A DNA stretch of 37,030 bases, from positions 1-37,030 of the forward strand of contig NZ_BAFU01000237.1 of assembly GCF_000308495.1 (NCBI RefSeq), given 5' to 3'. Every line of letters begins with the position of its first letter. Within the stretch, counting starts at the first letter, position 1. Positions 7,714-16,197 of the stretch are shown here, one piece after another. The notes below the pieces were generated by a model that saw only the letters and a list, made by a program, of their open reading frames with translations, made no database searches and was not told where the DNA came from. The position numbers and the translations under genes are program-made. This DNA is from Nocardia brevicatena NBRC 12119. GTDB lineage: Bacteria; Actinomycetota; Actinomycetes; Mycobacteriales; Mycobacteriaceae.

Positions 7714-8474
7714 ATGACGGTTCACGAACTCCACTGCGGCACGCTCACCCCGCCCGGAGGTGCCGCGGTCTGGGGCACACCCCACTTCACCTGCCGATGC
7801 CTGCTGGTCGAGCAGGGCGGCTCACTCCTCGCCGTCGATACCGGGATCGGCATCGGGGATATCGAGCACCCCGGGCAACGCCTGGGGCACGACTGGATCG
7901 CGCAGGTCAACCCGCTGCTGGACCCGGCGGAAACCCTCGTCGCACAGGTCACCGCGCTCGGGCGGGACCCACGCGAGATCACCGACGTGGTGCTGACCCA
8001 CCACCATCGCGACCGCGTGGGCGGCCTTTCCGATATGCCGTGGGTCCGAGTGCACGCCACACCCGACTGCCGCCGCGCGGTCGTCGACGCCGACTCCCGG
8101 AGCCGCCCTGCCCAGTGGGCACACGGCGTCGTCTGGGCCGAGGCGCCCTGTCCCGCCGCGCCGTGGCGGGGCGGGGCTTCGCCACCTACCTGCTCCCCGG
8201 TCTACCGGCGACGATCCGGCTGGTCGAACTCCCGGGCCATGCGCCCGGCCACGCCGGGGTTCTGGTGGAGGGGGCCGGTCGAGCCGGCACGGACCTGCTC
8301 CATATCGGAGACGCCCTCCACCACCACGGCCAACTGACAGGCACCGCACCACCGGCCGTGGAAGCCTTCGCCGCGCAGACTCAGCATCATGCCGTCACGA
8401 GGGTCGAGACGCAGCAGCGGCTGCGGAACCTGACCGGTGTCCAGCCGATGACCTCCCACGATCCCGCGATGTGA
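7714..8474 (+). pseudogene. MBL-fold metallo-hydrolase, frameshifted
   Basis: A metallo-beta-lactamase-fold hydrolase split between two frames. The first frame (to about 8170) carries the N-terminal sheet and the metal site VVLTHHHRDRVGG. The usual H-x-H-x-D-H ends here in Arg (CGC instead of CAC). At 8167-8176 the five bases CGGGG occur twice in tandem; removing one copy restores the frame and joins PWRG directly to FATYLLPGLPATIRLVELPGHAPGHAGVL and the C-terminal GDALHHHGQL and SHDPAM motifs. So the gene has a disabling 5-bp duplication and a lost metal ligand. The intact ancestor would be about 252 residues. Confidence 0.8.
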
Positions 8475-8519
8475 CCGCGGCCGGCCGCGCGTGCCCGACT
8501 CACCGGCCGATTCGACTGC

Positions 8520-10085
8520 TCAGTCGTTGAAGCGGAACGCGTCGCGCAGCCACGGTGCCCGACGGTGGTGGGGACGGCTGCGGTCCGCCCAGAGGGGGTT
8601 GGATTCGTCACGCCGGTACACCGCGAGCCGTCCCGCCATCGAGAAGCGCAGGTGGGTGGCCTTGCCGACCACCTCGCCGTCGGTGGCGAGCGCTTCGGCC
8701 TCGGGCAGGTGCACGAATAGTTCGGGTAGTTGGCGCTCGCCGTAAACCCTGCTGTGGCCGATGGCGGCCAGCAGCAGCGCGAGGACGGCGCGGATGCGCG
8801 ACCAGCGCAGATCGGCGCGCAGCCAGCGGACATCGAGAAGGCCGGAATCGAGACGGTCGCGGAAGGCGGGTACGGCGCCGTGCGGGTGATAGGGGCCGTT
8901 GCCGACGAACAGGAACCACACCCGCTGCCAGCGGCCGTCCAAGTAGATCTCGATCGGTTCGGCCCGGTGCAGGGTGACCACGAGTGCCGCGGCGAAGGCG
9001 GGCCATTTGCCCCACCGCGTCTGCCATTTCTCGCGCAGCTGCACCAGATCCGGGTAGGACCCGAGGCTGGCGGTGTTGATCAGGTACCGGGTGCGCGTAT
9101 CGGTCTCGTCGCCGTATTCGACACTGGCGATATCGACCGCGACGGCCTCGCCGACACCGGTGGCGTCGATCACCTCGCGCAGGTCGTAGACACCCAGGTC
9201 CCGGGCGAAATGGTTGAGCGTGCCGGTGGGGATGACAACCAACGGCAACCGGCGGCGCAGCGCGACCGCGGCCACGGACGCCACCGTGCCGTCGCCACCC
9301 GCGACACCGACCGCCAGGACCGGCCGGTCGTGTTCGTCAATGGCTTGTTCGAGTTGTTCGGCGCAGTCGAGGTCGGGTCGGGTGCGCAGCACGGTGGCGG
9401 CGGGCAGGGCCTCGCTGATGTCATCGGTGGGGTCGTAGTTCGGATCGCCGGAAACCGGGTTCACCATCACCACAAGCCCTTTGCCCTCCGCCAGGACCGG
9501 CACCTCGGGGACCGGACAGGCCTGCGCCTCGTCCGATTCCCGCACCGGCCACCAGCGCCGGGTGGCCAGGGCGACGCCGGAGCCGACGGCCGCGCCGACG
9601 AGTACATCCGAGCCCCAGTGCACGCCGGTGTGCACCCGGGAGTAGGCCACGGCGGCCGCGAGCGGGGCGACGGCCAGCGCAGTGCGCGGACTTTCCATCG
9701 CCACCGCCGTAGCGAAGGCGGCCGCGGTGGCGCTGTGCCCCGACGGGAAGGACGACGATCTCGGGACCGGGCTCAGTCGTCGATGCGTGGGCATCAACTC
9801 GGCGGCGGGTCGACGCCGCGCGAACACGGTTTTCAGTCCGACATTGGCCACGAGGCTGGCCCCGGCCACGGAGGCGACACCGCGCAGCGCGGCCCGCCGG
9901 GGCGCTCCCTGGCGGGTGGCGAGCAGCGCCGCGCAGACCAGCCACAGAACACTGTGGTCGGCACTGCTGGTGAGCCGCAGCAGGCCCCGATCGACTCGCG
10001 AGGCGGGCAACTCCGCGACCACCTCGCCGATCGCTCGATCGAATCGTCCGACCCTGTGGAACCTTCGGCGCGCCCAGCTACTCAC
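8520..10085 (-). CDS. PAP2 phosphatase-diacylglycerol kinase fusion
   Basis: A 521-residue two-domain protein. Residues about 1-175 form a PAP2 phosphatase with all three motifs: K85...RRRP, SSFPSGH (111-117) and SRVHTGVHWGSD (149-160, catalytic His156). Residues about 200-505 form a diacylglycerol/sphingosine kinase-like domain with V-N-P-V-S-G, the GVAGGDGTV loop and the IPTGTLNHFARDLG motif. Bifunctional proteins of this type are common in actinobacteria and probably act at the membrane on phosphatidic acid and undecaprenyl or glycerolipid phosphates. Hydrophobic segments lie in the PAP2 half. The start is GTG. It is followed by no cotranscribed gene. Confidence 0.9.
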   Translation of the reverse strand: MSSWARRRFHRVGRFDRAIGEVVAELPASRVDRGLLRLTSSADHSVLWLVCAALLATRQGAPRRAALRGVASVAGASLVANVGLKTVFARRRPAAELMPTHRRLSPVPRSSSFPSGHSATAAAFATAVAMESPRTALAVAPLAAAVAYSRVHTGVHWGSDVLVGAAVGSGVALATRRWWPVRESDEAQACPVPEVPVLAEGKGLVVMVNPVSGDPNYDPTDDISEALPAATVLRTRPDLDCAEQLEQAIDEHDRPVLAVGVAGGDGTVASVAAVALRRRLPLVVIPTGTLNHFARDLGVYDLREVIDATGVGEAVAVDIASVEYGDETDTRTRYLINTASLGSYPDLVQLREKWQTRWGKWPAFAAALVVTLHRAEPIEIYLDGRWQRVWFLFVGNGPYHPHGAVPAFRDRLDSGLLDVRWLRADLRWSRIRAVLALLLAAIGHSRVYGERQLPELFVHLPEAEALATDGEVVGKATHLRFSMAGRLAVYRRDESNPLWADRSRPHHRRAPWLRDAFRFND

Positions 10086-10175
10086 CCGCCCGACCCTACC
10101 GACCCCTTCGGCACGCCCGCGAGCCGAAGGGGCGCAGGAGATTCGCGGACCGGGCCCGGGAAGCCGTCGGGCCGG

Positions 10176-10688
10176 CTACACGGTGGTCTGCCGCTTCGGC
10201 AGCTTCCACCCCGGCCGGGGGAAGTGGCAGGTGTATCCGTCCGGGTAGCGCTGCAGATAATTCTGGTGCTCGGACTCGGCTTCCCAGAACTCACTCGCCG
10301 GAGTCACCTCGGTGACAACTTTGCCCGGCCACAGGCCCGACTCCTCGATATCGACGATGGTGCTCAGCGCGGTCCGCTTCTGCTCGTCGTCGAGATAGAA
10401 GATCGCCGAGCGGTAGCTGGTGCCGATGTCGTTTCCCTGGCGGTCCTTCGTCGTCGGGTCGTGGATCTGGAAGAAGAACTCCAGCAGCGTCCGGTAGTCC
10501 GTCCGCTCCGGGTCATAGACGATCTCCACGGCCTCCGCATGGCCCGGATGGTTGCGGTAGGTGGGGTGATCGTTGCGCCCACCGGTGTAGCCGACCCTCG
10601 TCGACAGGACCCCCGGCTGTTTGCGGATCAGATCCTGCATACCCCAGAAGCATCCGCCGGCCAGGATGGCCTTCCGCGTTTCGGTCAC
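10176..10688 (-). CDS. msrA: Peptide-methionine (S)-S-oxide reductase
   Basis: A 170-residue MsrA. The catalytic GCFWG motif is at residues 12-16 with Cys13, followed by [14 protein letters not shown] and V-E-I-V-Y-D-P. The C-terminal Y-P-D-G-Y-T-C-H segment contains a candidate resolving Cys. It reduces methionine-S-sulfoxide in oxidised proteins. The GTG start has a strong AAGGAGGA ribosome site. Upstream lie the collapsed TetR/aldo-keto reductase remnants. Length is typical for the family. Confidence 0.95.
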   Translation of the reverse strand: MTETRKAILAGGCFWGMQDLIRKQPGVLSTRVGYTGGRNDHPTYRNHPGHAEAVEIVYDPERTDYRTLLEFFFQIHDPTTKDRQGNDIGTSYRSAIFYLDDEQKRTALSTIVDIEESGLWPGKVVTEVTPASEFWEAESEHQNYLQRYPDGYTCHFPRPGWKLPKRQTTV

Positions 10689-10870
10689 GCTTCCTCCTTC
10701 GTCCGCCTCATTATCGACCCCCCGTACAACCCGCGCTCCGGCTCGGAAAATCCCGCCCCGAGAACCGTCGACCGCTACCCTGACGAGTCACCGGAACCGG
10801 CGATCGGACCGTCGACACGAACGGGTTCATACCGCTCGGCACCGCGCCTCGTCGCCGGCCACTCGACCGT

Positions 10871-11009
10871 TCACCAGGGGCCGTCCGGGCCGGCATCGGA
10901 CGCATGCCGGTCGAGAGGGGCGGCCCTGTCGTTTCGTGGCCGGAGCGCGTCGACGATGAGATCGAGGAGGCGGCCGCTCTGGTCCGGATCGCTACCGGCC
11001 GCCGTGGAG
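10871..11009 (-). pseudogene. TetR-regulator C-terminal stump
   Basis: On the minus strand the frame ending at the stop at 10871 reads GSDPDQSGRLLDLIVDALRP and continues about 20 more residues. The R-L-L-D-L-I-V-D-A-L-R-P helix is the typical last helix of TetR-family regulators. No helix-turn-helix half exists upstream; the reading runs straight into a plus-strand aldo-keto reductase tail. Only the 3' end of the gene survives. Confidence rests on one helix, so it is moderate. Confidence 0.5.
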
Positions 11010-11010
11010 A

Positions 11011-11208
11011 GGAATCGGGGTCACCGCCGCCCAGATCGGCCTCGCCTGGCTCCTCCACCACGCCCCGAACACGCTCCTCATCCCCGGCACCGCCGACGCC
11101 GGCCATCTCGAAGCGAATATCGCCGTGGGCGCTATTCGGCTCGACGAGCCGACGCTCGCCGCGCTCGACCGTATCCCGTCGCGCTCGGCCGACCCACCGC
11201 TGGGCTGA
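11011..11208 (+). pseudogene. Aldo/keto reductase C-terminal stump
   Basis: A frame ending at 11208 reads GVTAAQIGLAWLLHHAPN, then L-I-P-G-T-A and A-G-H-L-E-A-N, followed by LDEPTLAALDRIPSR. These are the C-terminal NADPH-binding and last helical segments of aldo/keto reductases. The first 220 or so residues (including the catalytic Asp-Tyr-Lys-His) are missing and no start codon fits. It abuts, back to back, the C-terminal stump of a TetR gene. Confidence 0.7.
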
Positions 11209-11265
11209 CTCGCCGTCGCGACACAGTCCCGAGTGCGATATCCGCCGATCGGCCGCACACCGCGC

Positions 11266-11652
11266 CTACCGCGCGGGTACGAGGCCGCCGACCCCGGTGC
11301 GCCCCTCCGGGGTGCCGACCAGTTCGACGGTCACCCCGGAACGGACGTGCTCGCCGAATACGGAGACGATCGCGTCGGTGACGCCCGCGACCAGGCGGGC
11401 CACGATGTCCTGCGCGTCCGGACGCTCGAACGCCGCCTCCCTGATGCCGAATGTCACGCTCGGCGACGGCGCCTGCGCGGGCCGGCCGCCGATACCCCAC
11501 CGGCCTACGGGCAGTCCGATCAACCGCACCTCGACGATCTCCCGCGCCCACTCGCCGTAGACCCCGACGACCGCCTCGGTCAATGCCTCGATCAGCTCGA
11601 CCTCCCGGCCGACGAGATCGCTTTCCAGGACATGCACTGTCAGATGCGGCAT
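11266..11652 (-). CDS. Tautomerase superfamily protein (4-OT-like)
   Basis: A 128-residue protein starting Met-Pro-His-Leu, so Pro2 would become the N-terminal catalytic proline of the tautomerase superfamily after Met removal. Two 4-oxalocrotonate-tautomerase-like units are present: residues about 2-60 (LTVHVLESDLVGREVELIEALTEAVV with IVEVRLIGLP) and about 65-125 (a VTFGIREAAFERPDAQDIVARLVAGVT repeat). It is a fused-dimer arrangement. It is divergent from a MarR regulator across a perfect dyad and probably controlled by it. Substrate unknown. Confidence 0.8.
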   Translation of the reverse strand: MPHLTVHVLESDLVGREVELIEALTEAVVGVYGEWAREIVEVRLIGLPVGRWGIGGRPAQAPSPSVTFGIREAAFERPDAQDIVARLVAGVTDAIVSVFGEHVRSGVTVELVGTPEGRTGVGGLVPAR

Positions 11653-11670
11653 ACCGCCTCCTCTAGGATG

Positions 11671-11702
11671 TATTTGACAACAAATAATCTTTGCAATAAA
11701 AG
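11671..11702 (+). promoter_or_regulatory. Dyad and promoter between tautomerase and MarR genes
   Basis: TATTTG-ACAA-CAAATA (11671-11686) is a perfect inverted repeat in a short AT-rich gap. It overlaps a -35 box TTGACA (11674-11679) with TAAAAG 17 bases further on as -10 for the plus-strand MarR gene. This is a classic autorepressor layout; binding by the MarR protein is inferred. Confidence 0.6.
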
Positions 11703-11721
11703 GTAATTGGGAGGTCGTCGA

Positions 11722-12192
11722 GTGTCAACACCCAACCCCACGGACGACGCCGTCCGAGAACTACTGCTGCTGATGCCGCGCTTGATCGGCCGAGCCAAAC
11801 GCACGCCACCGCCGGAGCGGCTGCGCTCCTTCGACCTGGCCCCGAGACATCTGTCCCTGCTGTCCCTACTGCTTCTCGACGGTCCGCAGACCGTCTCCCA
11901 ACTGGCCGAGAAACTCGACGTCGCGCCCACCACGGTGAGCCTGATCGTGAGCGACCTGAGCCGCAAAGGAGTGCTGATCCGCCACGAAGACGAGGCCGAC
12001 CGCCGCCGACGCATCATCGATATCGCCCCCGCAAGCCGACCGGCCATCTCCCAGTGGCTCTCCCCCGGCGCCCGCGCCTGGCGTCACGCCCTCACCCCAT
12101 TGACTCCCGCGCAGCGGCGCACGGTCGTCGACACCCTGCTCGCCTACGAGGCCGCCTTCACCGCCGGATACGAACAGGCATCGACAGAGTGA
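11722..12192 (+). CDS. MarR-family transcriptional regulator
   Basis: A 156-residue winged-helix regulator. The core reads RHLSLLSLLLLDGPQTVSQLAEKL, then A-P-T-T-V-S-L-I-V-S-D-L as recognition helix, and the wing DEADRRRRIIDI with the conserved Asp-x-Arg. The C-terminal helices are for dimerisation. The GTG at 11722 is chosen because GGGAGG sits seven bases upstream; a TTG five codons earlier overlaps that site. It probably represses itself and the divergent tautomerase. Confidence 0.88.
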   Translation: MSTPNPTDDAVRELLLLMPRLIGRAKRTPPPERLRSFDLAPRHLSLLSLLLLDGPQTVSQLAEKLDVAPTTVSLIVSDLSRKGVLIRHEDEADRRRRIIDIAPASRPAISQWLSPGARAWRHALTPLTPAQRRTVVDTLLAYEAAFTAGYEQASTE

Positions 12193-12271
12193 ACTCCCAT
12201 GGCCCGGCGACCTTCCCATTCCGCGCGGACGTGTTCGTCCGGCAACAGGTCGGCGACGATCCACCGACACG

Positions 12272-13030
12272 TCACAAGTTCTCCGTCACCGCCCAATTCT
12301 CGGGAAACGAGCGGCGTAGCCGATCCAATGCTTCGGCGGTGCGGGCCCGGGCCCCCAGGCAATCCGCCGGGTCCACACGCAACAAGACGTCCTGTCCGGC
12401 GAACCAGCGGATACCGGAGTCGTCGGCGAACACATGGCATTCCGGTATGGGCAACCTCGAGTACATCCGCTCTACTCGAGCGAGATCATCCGCACTCAAC
12501 GGTTCGCTGATATGCACTGCCGAATACAGCGATTCCGACAACACCATCTCGACACAGGCCAACAAAAACCGGTCGAGCCATGCGCCCCACTGCTCCGGAT
12601 CATCACCCGACAGGCGTATCGCCACCCGAGGATCGGGTTCGTAAGGGTCGGCCATCGACACACCCCACTCCCAGACACCCTGGTTCTCCACCCGGAACAC
12701 CAGCATCTCCCCGGTCTCGTCCAGGTCGAGGTGGGCAGGAGAGAGTAAAAAGTCCTGGTTGCCCGTCAGATCCTCCCTGCGTCCGAACAACCTGTACGCC
12801 TTACGCATCGCGGACGGAAGCCGCACACCGAGATTCTCCTCGGCCGCCACGAGGTCGGCCTCGCTCCACCCGTCCGCGTCCGCCAACGGCGATATCCAGT
12901 GCGCCGCGAAGCCCGCGATGAACCGCCAGACCCCGGCGCGGTCGGCTACACCGTGGACGAATTCCGCACCCACGTCAAAACCGGTCGACACGCCACGGAA
13001 CCCTACGATCTCCCCACCGGGGGGAATCAT
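12272..13030 (-). CDS. SMI1/KNR4 (SUKH)-like protein
   Basis: A 252-residue protein with the SUKH landmarks W-S-E-A-D-L-V-A-A-E-E and L-G-V-R-L-P-S-A-M-R-K-A-Y (about residues 56-85), followed by LFGRREDL and LVFRVENQGVWEWG. The SUKH superfamily includes immunity proteins of polymorphic toxins, but many actinobacterial members stand alone with no toxin, as here. No signal peptide or membrane helix is visible. The true start may be up to 30 codons downstream, since the first residues are weakly coding and lack a good ribosome site. Confidence 0.72.
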   Translation of the reverse strand: MIPPGGEIVGFRGVSTGFDVGAEFVHGVADRAGVWRFIAGFAAHWISPLADADGWSEADLVAAEENLGVRLPSAMRKAYRLFGRREDLTGNQDFLLSPAHLDLDETGEMLVFRVENQGVWEWGVSMADPYEPDPRVAIRLSGDDPEQWGAWLDRFLLACVEMVLSESLYSAVHISEPLSADDLARVERMYSRLPIPECHVFADDSGIRWFAGQDVLLRVDPADCLGARARTAEALDRLRRSFPENWAVTENL

Positions 13031-13099
13031 CCGGAAGACGGCGGAACCGCCGACCTCGGTCCTACCGAGGAAACGGCGGTGACCGGCCGCGTTATCGGA

Positions 13100-14206
13100 T
13101 TACAGTTCGGCGACCAGGCCCGCCGCCGCGGCGATCGCGGCGGCCTCGTGATCGAGGAGAACGTCTCCGCCTTGCGTCGTGACGATCGGCGTGTACGGGT
13201 CGTCCACGAATTCTTCGCCGAGCAGCTCACGGAGCACCGCGAGTCCGCAGAACGGAACGTAGTGCGGGCTGTAGCCGCCTTCCTGCACGAAGGCGATCCG
13301 GCCCGCGCAGGTTTCAGCGGCGATGTCGAGCATCCGCCGAGTCAAGTGCCGGAAGCCGCCGCTGGTGACCATCTGCCGGGCCAGCGGGTCGAGAATGCTC
13401 GCGTCGAAGCCGCACGCCACGATGATCAGCTCGGGCGCGAAGGCACGCAGCGCCGGTTCGACAACCCGGTCGAGCGCATGGAGATACGCCGCGTCACCGC
13501 TGCCCGGCGGCAGCGGAACATTGATCGCGTATCCGTATCCGTCCCCTGCCCCGCGCTCCTCGAGGTATCCGGAATTCGGCGGGAAACACAGGTGCTGGTG
13601 GATCGAGATGGTCAGCACCGACCGATCCTCGTACCAGATGTCCTGGGTGCCATTGCCGTGGTGAACATCCCAGTCGACGACGGCGACGCGCTGGACGCCG
13701 AGCACGTCCTTCGCGTAGGCGGCGGCGATGGAGACATTGTTGAAGACGCAGAAGCCCATTCCGGTCGCGCGGGTCGCGTGATGTCCCGGCGGGTTGACCA
13801 GTGCGTAACCATTGTCGATCGTTCCCGCCAGCACCTGCTCGACAAGCGCGATCGCGCCGCCCGCCGAAAGCGCGGCGATCTCGTACCCTCCCTTTCCGAA
13901 CGACGAGACACCATCGCCGGCATCCCCGCCTTTCGGCTGCAGACTCTCGGCCTTGATCCGCTCCAGATGCTGCGCGGTATGCACCCGTAATATATCGGCC
14001 TCCTTCGCGGGCACCGCTTCGATCGAATGCAACTTGTCGAGTAGGCCGGACACCGACACCAATTCATGGAACCGCCGTTTGGTGTCGGGATGCGCGAGGT
14101 GATGTCCGATGGGTTGGAGACCGACCGTAACGTCGGACGGGAACAGGCTTCCACTGCCGGTGTCAACCCATCCATAGAGGGTGTTCCACACGTAACCAGT
14201 CGTCAT
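13100..14206 (-). CDS. Class II histone deacetylase-like amidohydrolase
   Basis: A 368-residue zinc amidohydrolase of the histone deacetylase/acetylpolyamine amidohydrolase/AcuC superfamily. The active site is intact: VNPPGHHA (tandem His), the zinc ligands in VVDWDVHHGNGTQ (Asp and His), ACGFDAS (second zinc Asp) and a late G-G-Y motif in VQEGGYSP. The N-terminal YGWVDTG and later GFCVFNN motifs match bacterial class II HDAC-like proteins. It probably deacetylates a small acetylamide or polyamine, or acetyl-lysine. The gene is divergent from an F420-type reductase, with a 365-bp gap between. Confidence 0.9.
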   Translation of the reverse strand: MTTGYVWNTLYGWVDTGSGSLFPSDVTVGLQPIGHHLAHPDTKRRFHELVSVSGLLDKLHSIEAVPAKEADILRVHTAQHLERIKAESLQPKGGDAGDGVSSFGKGGYEIAALSAGGAIALVEQVLAGTIDNGYALVNPPGHHATRATGMGFCVFNNVSIAAAYAKDVLGVQRVAVVDWDVHHGNGTQDIWYEDRSVLTISIHQHLCFPPNSGYLEERGAGDGYGYAINVPLPPGSGDAAYLHALDRVVEPALRAFAPELIIVACGFDASILDPLARQMVTSGGFRHLTRRMLDIAAETCAGRIAFVQEGGYSPHYVPFCGLAVLRELLGEEFVDDPYTPIVTTQGGDVLLDHEAAAIAAAAGLVAEL

Positions 14207-14571
14207 GGCGAACTCCTAAACAATGGGTGGACAGATATGCCCACCTGCATTCGACCCCGACTCGGCGGGTTCTCGAGCCCATTACAGGAACAGTGGCCAC
14301 CTGCCGCAACCGGAAGGCTTATCGCCTGGGCAATGCCGGCAACCGCGCTCGAGGGTGTCGGGGTAGCGGCCGAGCGCTGAGAGGACGAGCTGTCGCGGTT
14401 CCCGACGACAACGGACGCGGTCATGTGGACACCCGGCAGTGGTGTCCGGCGCAGGTGTTCACTCGCAGTACCGAGCGGAACGACCGGCACCGCCGTGGTC
14501 TCGGAGCCATGGCGCTTATCAACGTCATATACTCGCTTGCCTTCGCCTACGGGCCGGGGGACGCTCGGGTT
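14207..14571. other. Intergenic region between HDAC-like and F420-type genes
   Basis: About 365 bp without a supported gene, though frames stay open by GC bias. TATACT at 14528-14533 is a plausible -10 box for the reductase, giving a leader of some 30 bases. No dyad of note was found. Confidence 0.35.
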
Positions 14572-15051
14572 ATGGCCAAACCGTATCGAGCAGGATGGGG
14601 TGTGCGGGCGTCCAATGCGTGGATGCGGACCGTGCTACGCGCCGGCTTACCGATGTGGTCGTTCCGCGTTCTCGGCGTGCCCGGGCGGCGCACCGGCCGC
14701 ACGATCGAGACACCGCTGGCAGTGTTCGAGCAAGACGGCCGGCGATACCTGGTGGCGTCCTACGGAACGGTGAACTGGGTGCGCAACCTGCGTGCGGCGG
14801 ACGGGAAGGTGACACTGCGTCACGGCAGGCACGTCGAGACCGTGACGGCCGTGGAGTTGCCCACCGAGCACGCGGCGTGGGTGTTCCGGGCGGCGCTGGT
14901 ATCGGGGCCGCCACGTGTTCCGAAACCCATCGTGGCACTGTATCGGCGGTTCTTCGTGCTGCCGTATCTGGATGTGGGACCGGATTCGTCGCCCCGGCAA
15001 TTCCTCGTCAATGCCCGCACCCATCCGGTTTTCGAAATCATATCGGCGTGA
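14572..15051 (+). CDS. Ddn-like F420-dependent nitroreductase family protein
   Basis: A 159-residue split-barrel protein of the deazaflavin (F420)-dependent nitroreductase family. The ATG is chosen because family members begin 'M-x-K-P-Y-R'. The core shows F-R-V-L-G-V-P-G-R-R-T-G-R, L-A-V-F-E-Q-D-G-R-R-Y-L-V-A-S-Y-G, VNWVRNLRAA and the C-terminal HPVFEI. The YLVAS(Y)G...NWVRNLRA segment is the expected cofactor-binding strand-helix. Members reduce quinones, nitro compounds or unsaturated lipids with F420H2. The longer upstream frame from 14227 is not coding-like. Confidence 0.85.
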   Translation: MAKPYRAGWGVRASNAWMRTVLRAGLPMWSFRVLGVPGRRTGRTIETPLAVFEQDGRRYLVASYGTVNWVRNLRAADGKVTLRHGRHVETVTAVELPTEHAAWVFRAALVSGPPRVPKPIVALYRRFFVLPYLDVGPDSSPRQFLVNARTHPVFEIISA

Positions 15052-15331
15052 CCCCGGCCGGGTCGCCGCGGAAACACCGACCGTGAGGTGTCGTGTCGGT
15101 CCACGCACCGGCTCAACACGCCGATACCCTGACTGTGGGCCACGGTCTCGACTCGGAGCCATCGCCCGTGTCCATCGCACTCGCTTCCTACCTCACTCAT
15201 GAGGGGCAGGTGCCGGACCGGCACGGGCGTGGCCGCATGAGGTTCCGACAGCGTGCCGGCGGGCGGAGACAGGACCGGCGCGACGAGTTCCTACAGCGGT
15301 ATATCGACCACCGCACGTCCAGGAGACGATC

Positions 15332-16153
15332 ATGACGCAGGCAAGCAAGATCGATTTCAGCGATGTGCGGTGGGGGTCGGTGGAGTGGACGAACCTGGGC
15401 ACACTGTATCTGCGTGCCTGCGAAAGCCGTTCACCGCAGCCGGTCCTCGGCGATGACGCGGCAGCCGAGGCGGTGAACCGGATCGACTACGACTGGGCGC
15501 GGATGCACCGCTATATGCGGCCGGGAGCGAACCAGTGGCTGGTTGCGCTACGGGCCACGCAGCTGGACACATGGAGCTCGGACTTTCTCGGCCGCCACCC
15601 GAACGCCGTCGTGCTGCATCTCGGGTGCGGAATGGACACCCGGGCATTCAGGCTGCATCCGCCGCCCGACGTGCGATGGTTCGACGTGGACCGACCGAAC
15701 GTCATCGGGTTGCGGCGCAAGCTGTACAACGAGCGTGACGTCTACCGAATGATCGGCTCGTCGGTGACGGACGCGGACTGGCCGGCCGAAATTCCAACCG
15801 ACCGACCCACATTGATCGTCGCCGAAGGCCTGCTCATGTATCTCCACGAGCCCGAGGTACGCACGCTGCTCCATCGTCTGACAGATCGCTTCGCCGGCGG
15901 AGAACTCCTCTTCGACACGCTGTCGCCGATAGGTCCGCGCCTGTCGAAGGTGTTCAGCAAGGGTATCGTCACATGGGGCGTCCACGACGCCCGCGAGTTG
16001 GAGCGCTGGAATCCGCGGCTGCGCGTGCTCGAACAGACCTCCGCACTGGCGGGCTACGAGCGGATCCCCTCTTCGCTGCCGCGGCTACTGTACCGGCTGA
16101 TATACGCGACGCCGATCAGGCAGTACGACGTGCTGAACCGCTTCGCGTTCTGA
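15332..16153 (+). CDS. LCMT-type class I SAM methyltransferase
   Basis: A 273-residue methyltransferase of the leucine carboxyl methyltransferase/PPM2-like family, common in mycobacteria and nocardiae. The SAM-binding loop is VLHLGCGMDTRAFRL, followed by the acidic strand WFDVDRPNVIGLRRKL and the motif LIVAEGLLMYL with a catalytic-region Glu. These enzymes O-methylate small-molecule or polyketide carboxyl or hydroxyl groups, but the substrate cannot be told here. AGGAGACG precedes the ATG. The gap upstream is 280 bp with no supported gene. Confidence 0.9.
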   Translation: MTQASKIDFSDVRWGSVEWTNLGTLYLRACESRSPQPVLGDDAAAEAVNRIDYDWARMHRYMRPGANQWLVALRATQLDTWSSDFLGRHPNAVVLHLGCGMDTRAFRLHPPPDVRWFDVDRPNVIGLRRKLYNERDVYRMIGSSVTDADWPAEIPTDRPTLIVAEGLLMYLHEPEVRTLLHRLTDRFAGGELLFDTLSPIGPRLSKVFSKGIVTWGVHDARELERWNPRLRVLEQTSALAGYERIPSSLPRLLYRLIYATPIRQYDVLNRFAF

Positions 16154-16177
16154 GTTACGTAGCGGTCTCCTCGGCAT

Positions 16178-16197
16178 CCGGAGCGGCTTCGCCCCGG
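16178..16197. terminator. Stem-loop after methyltransferase
   Basis: CCGGAGCG-GCTT-CGCCCCGG forms an 8-bp stem with one mismatch, 24 bases after the stop codon. No T-tract follows, as is common in actinobacteria. Candidate terminator. Confidence 0.4.

Noticed and set aside
8730-11381. An 883-codon plus-strand open frame
   Set aside because: It is antisense to the PAP2-DGK and msrA genes, whose motifs are complete; its translation is Arg/Gly/Pro-rich and has no domain.
12272-13030. SUKH protein as immunity gene of a polymorphic toxin
   Set aside because: No toxin, secretion or repeat-rich gene is adjacent; orphan SUKH proteins are common in actinobacteria.
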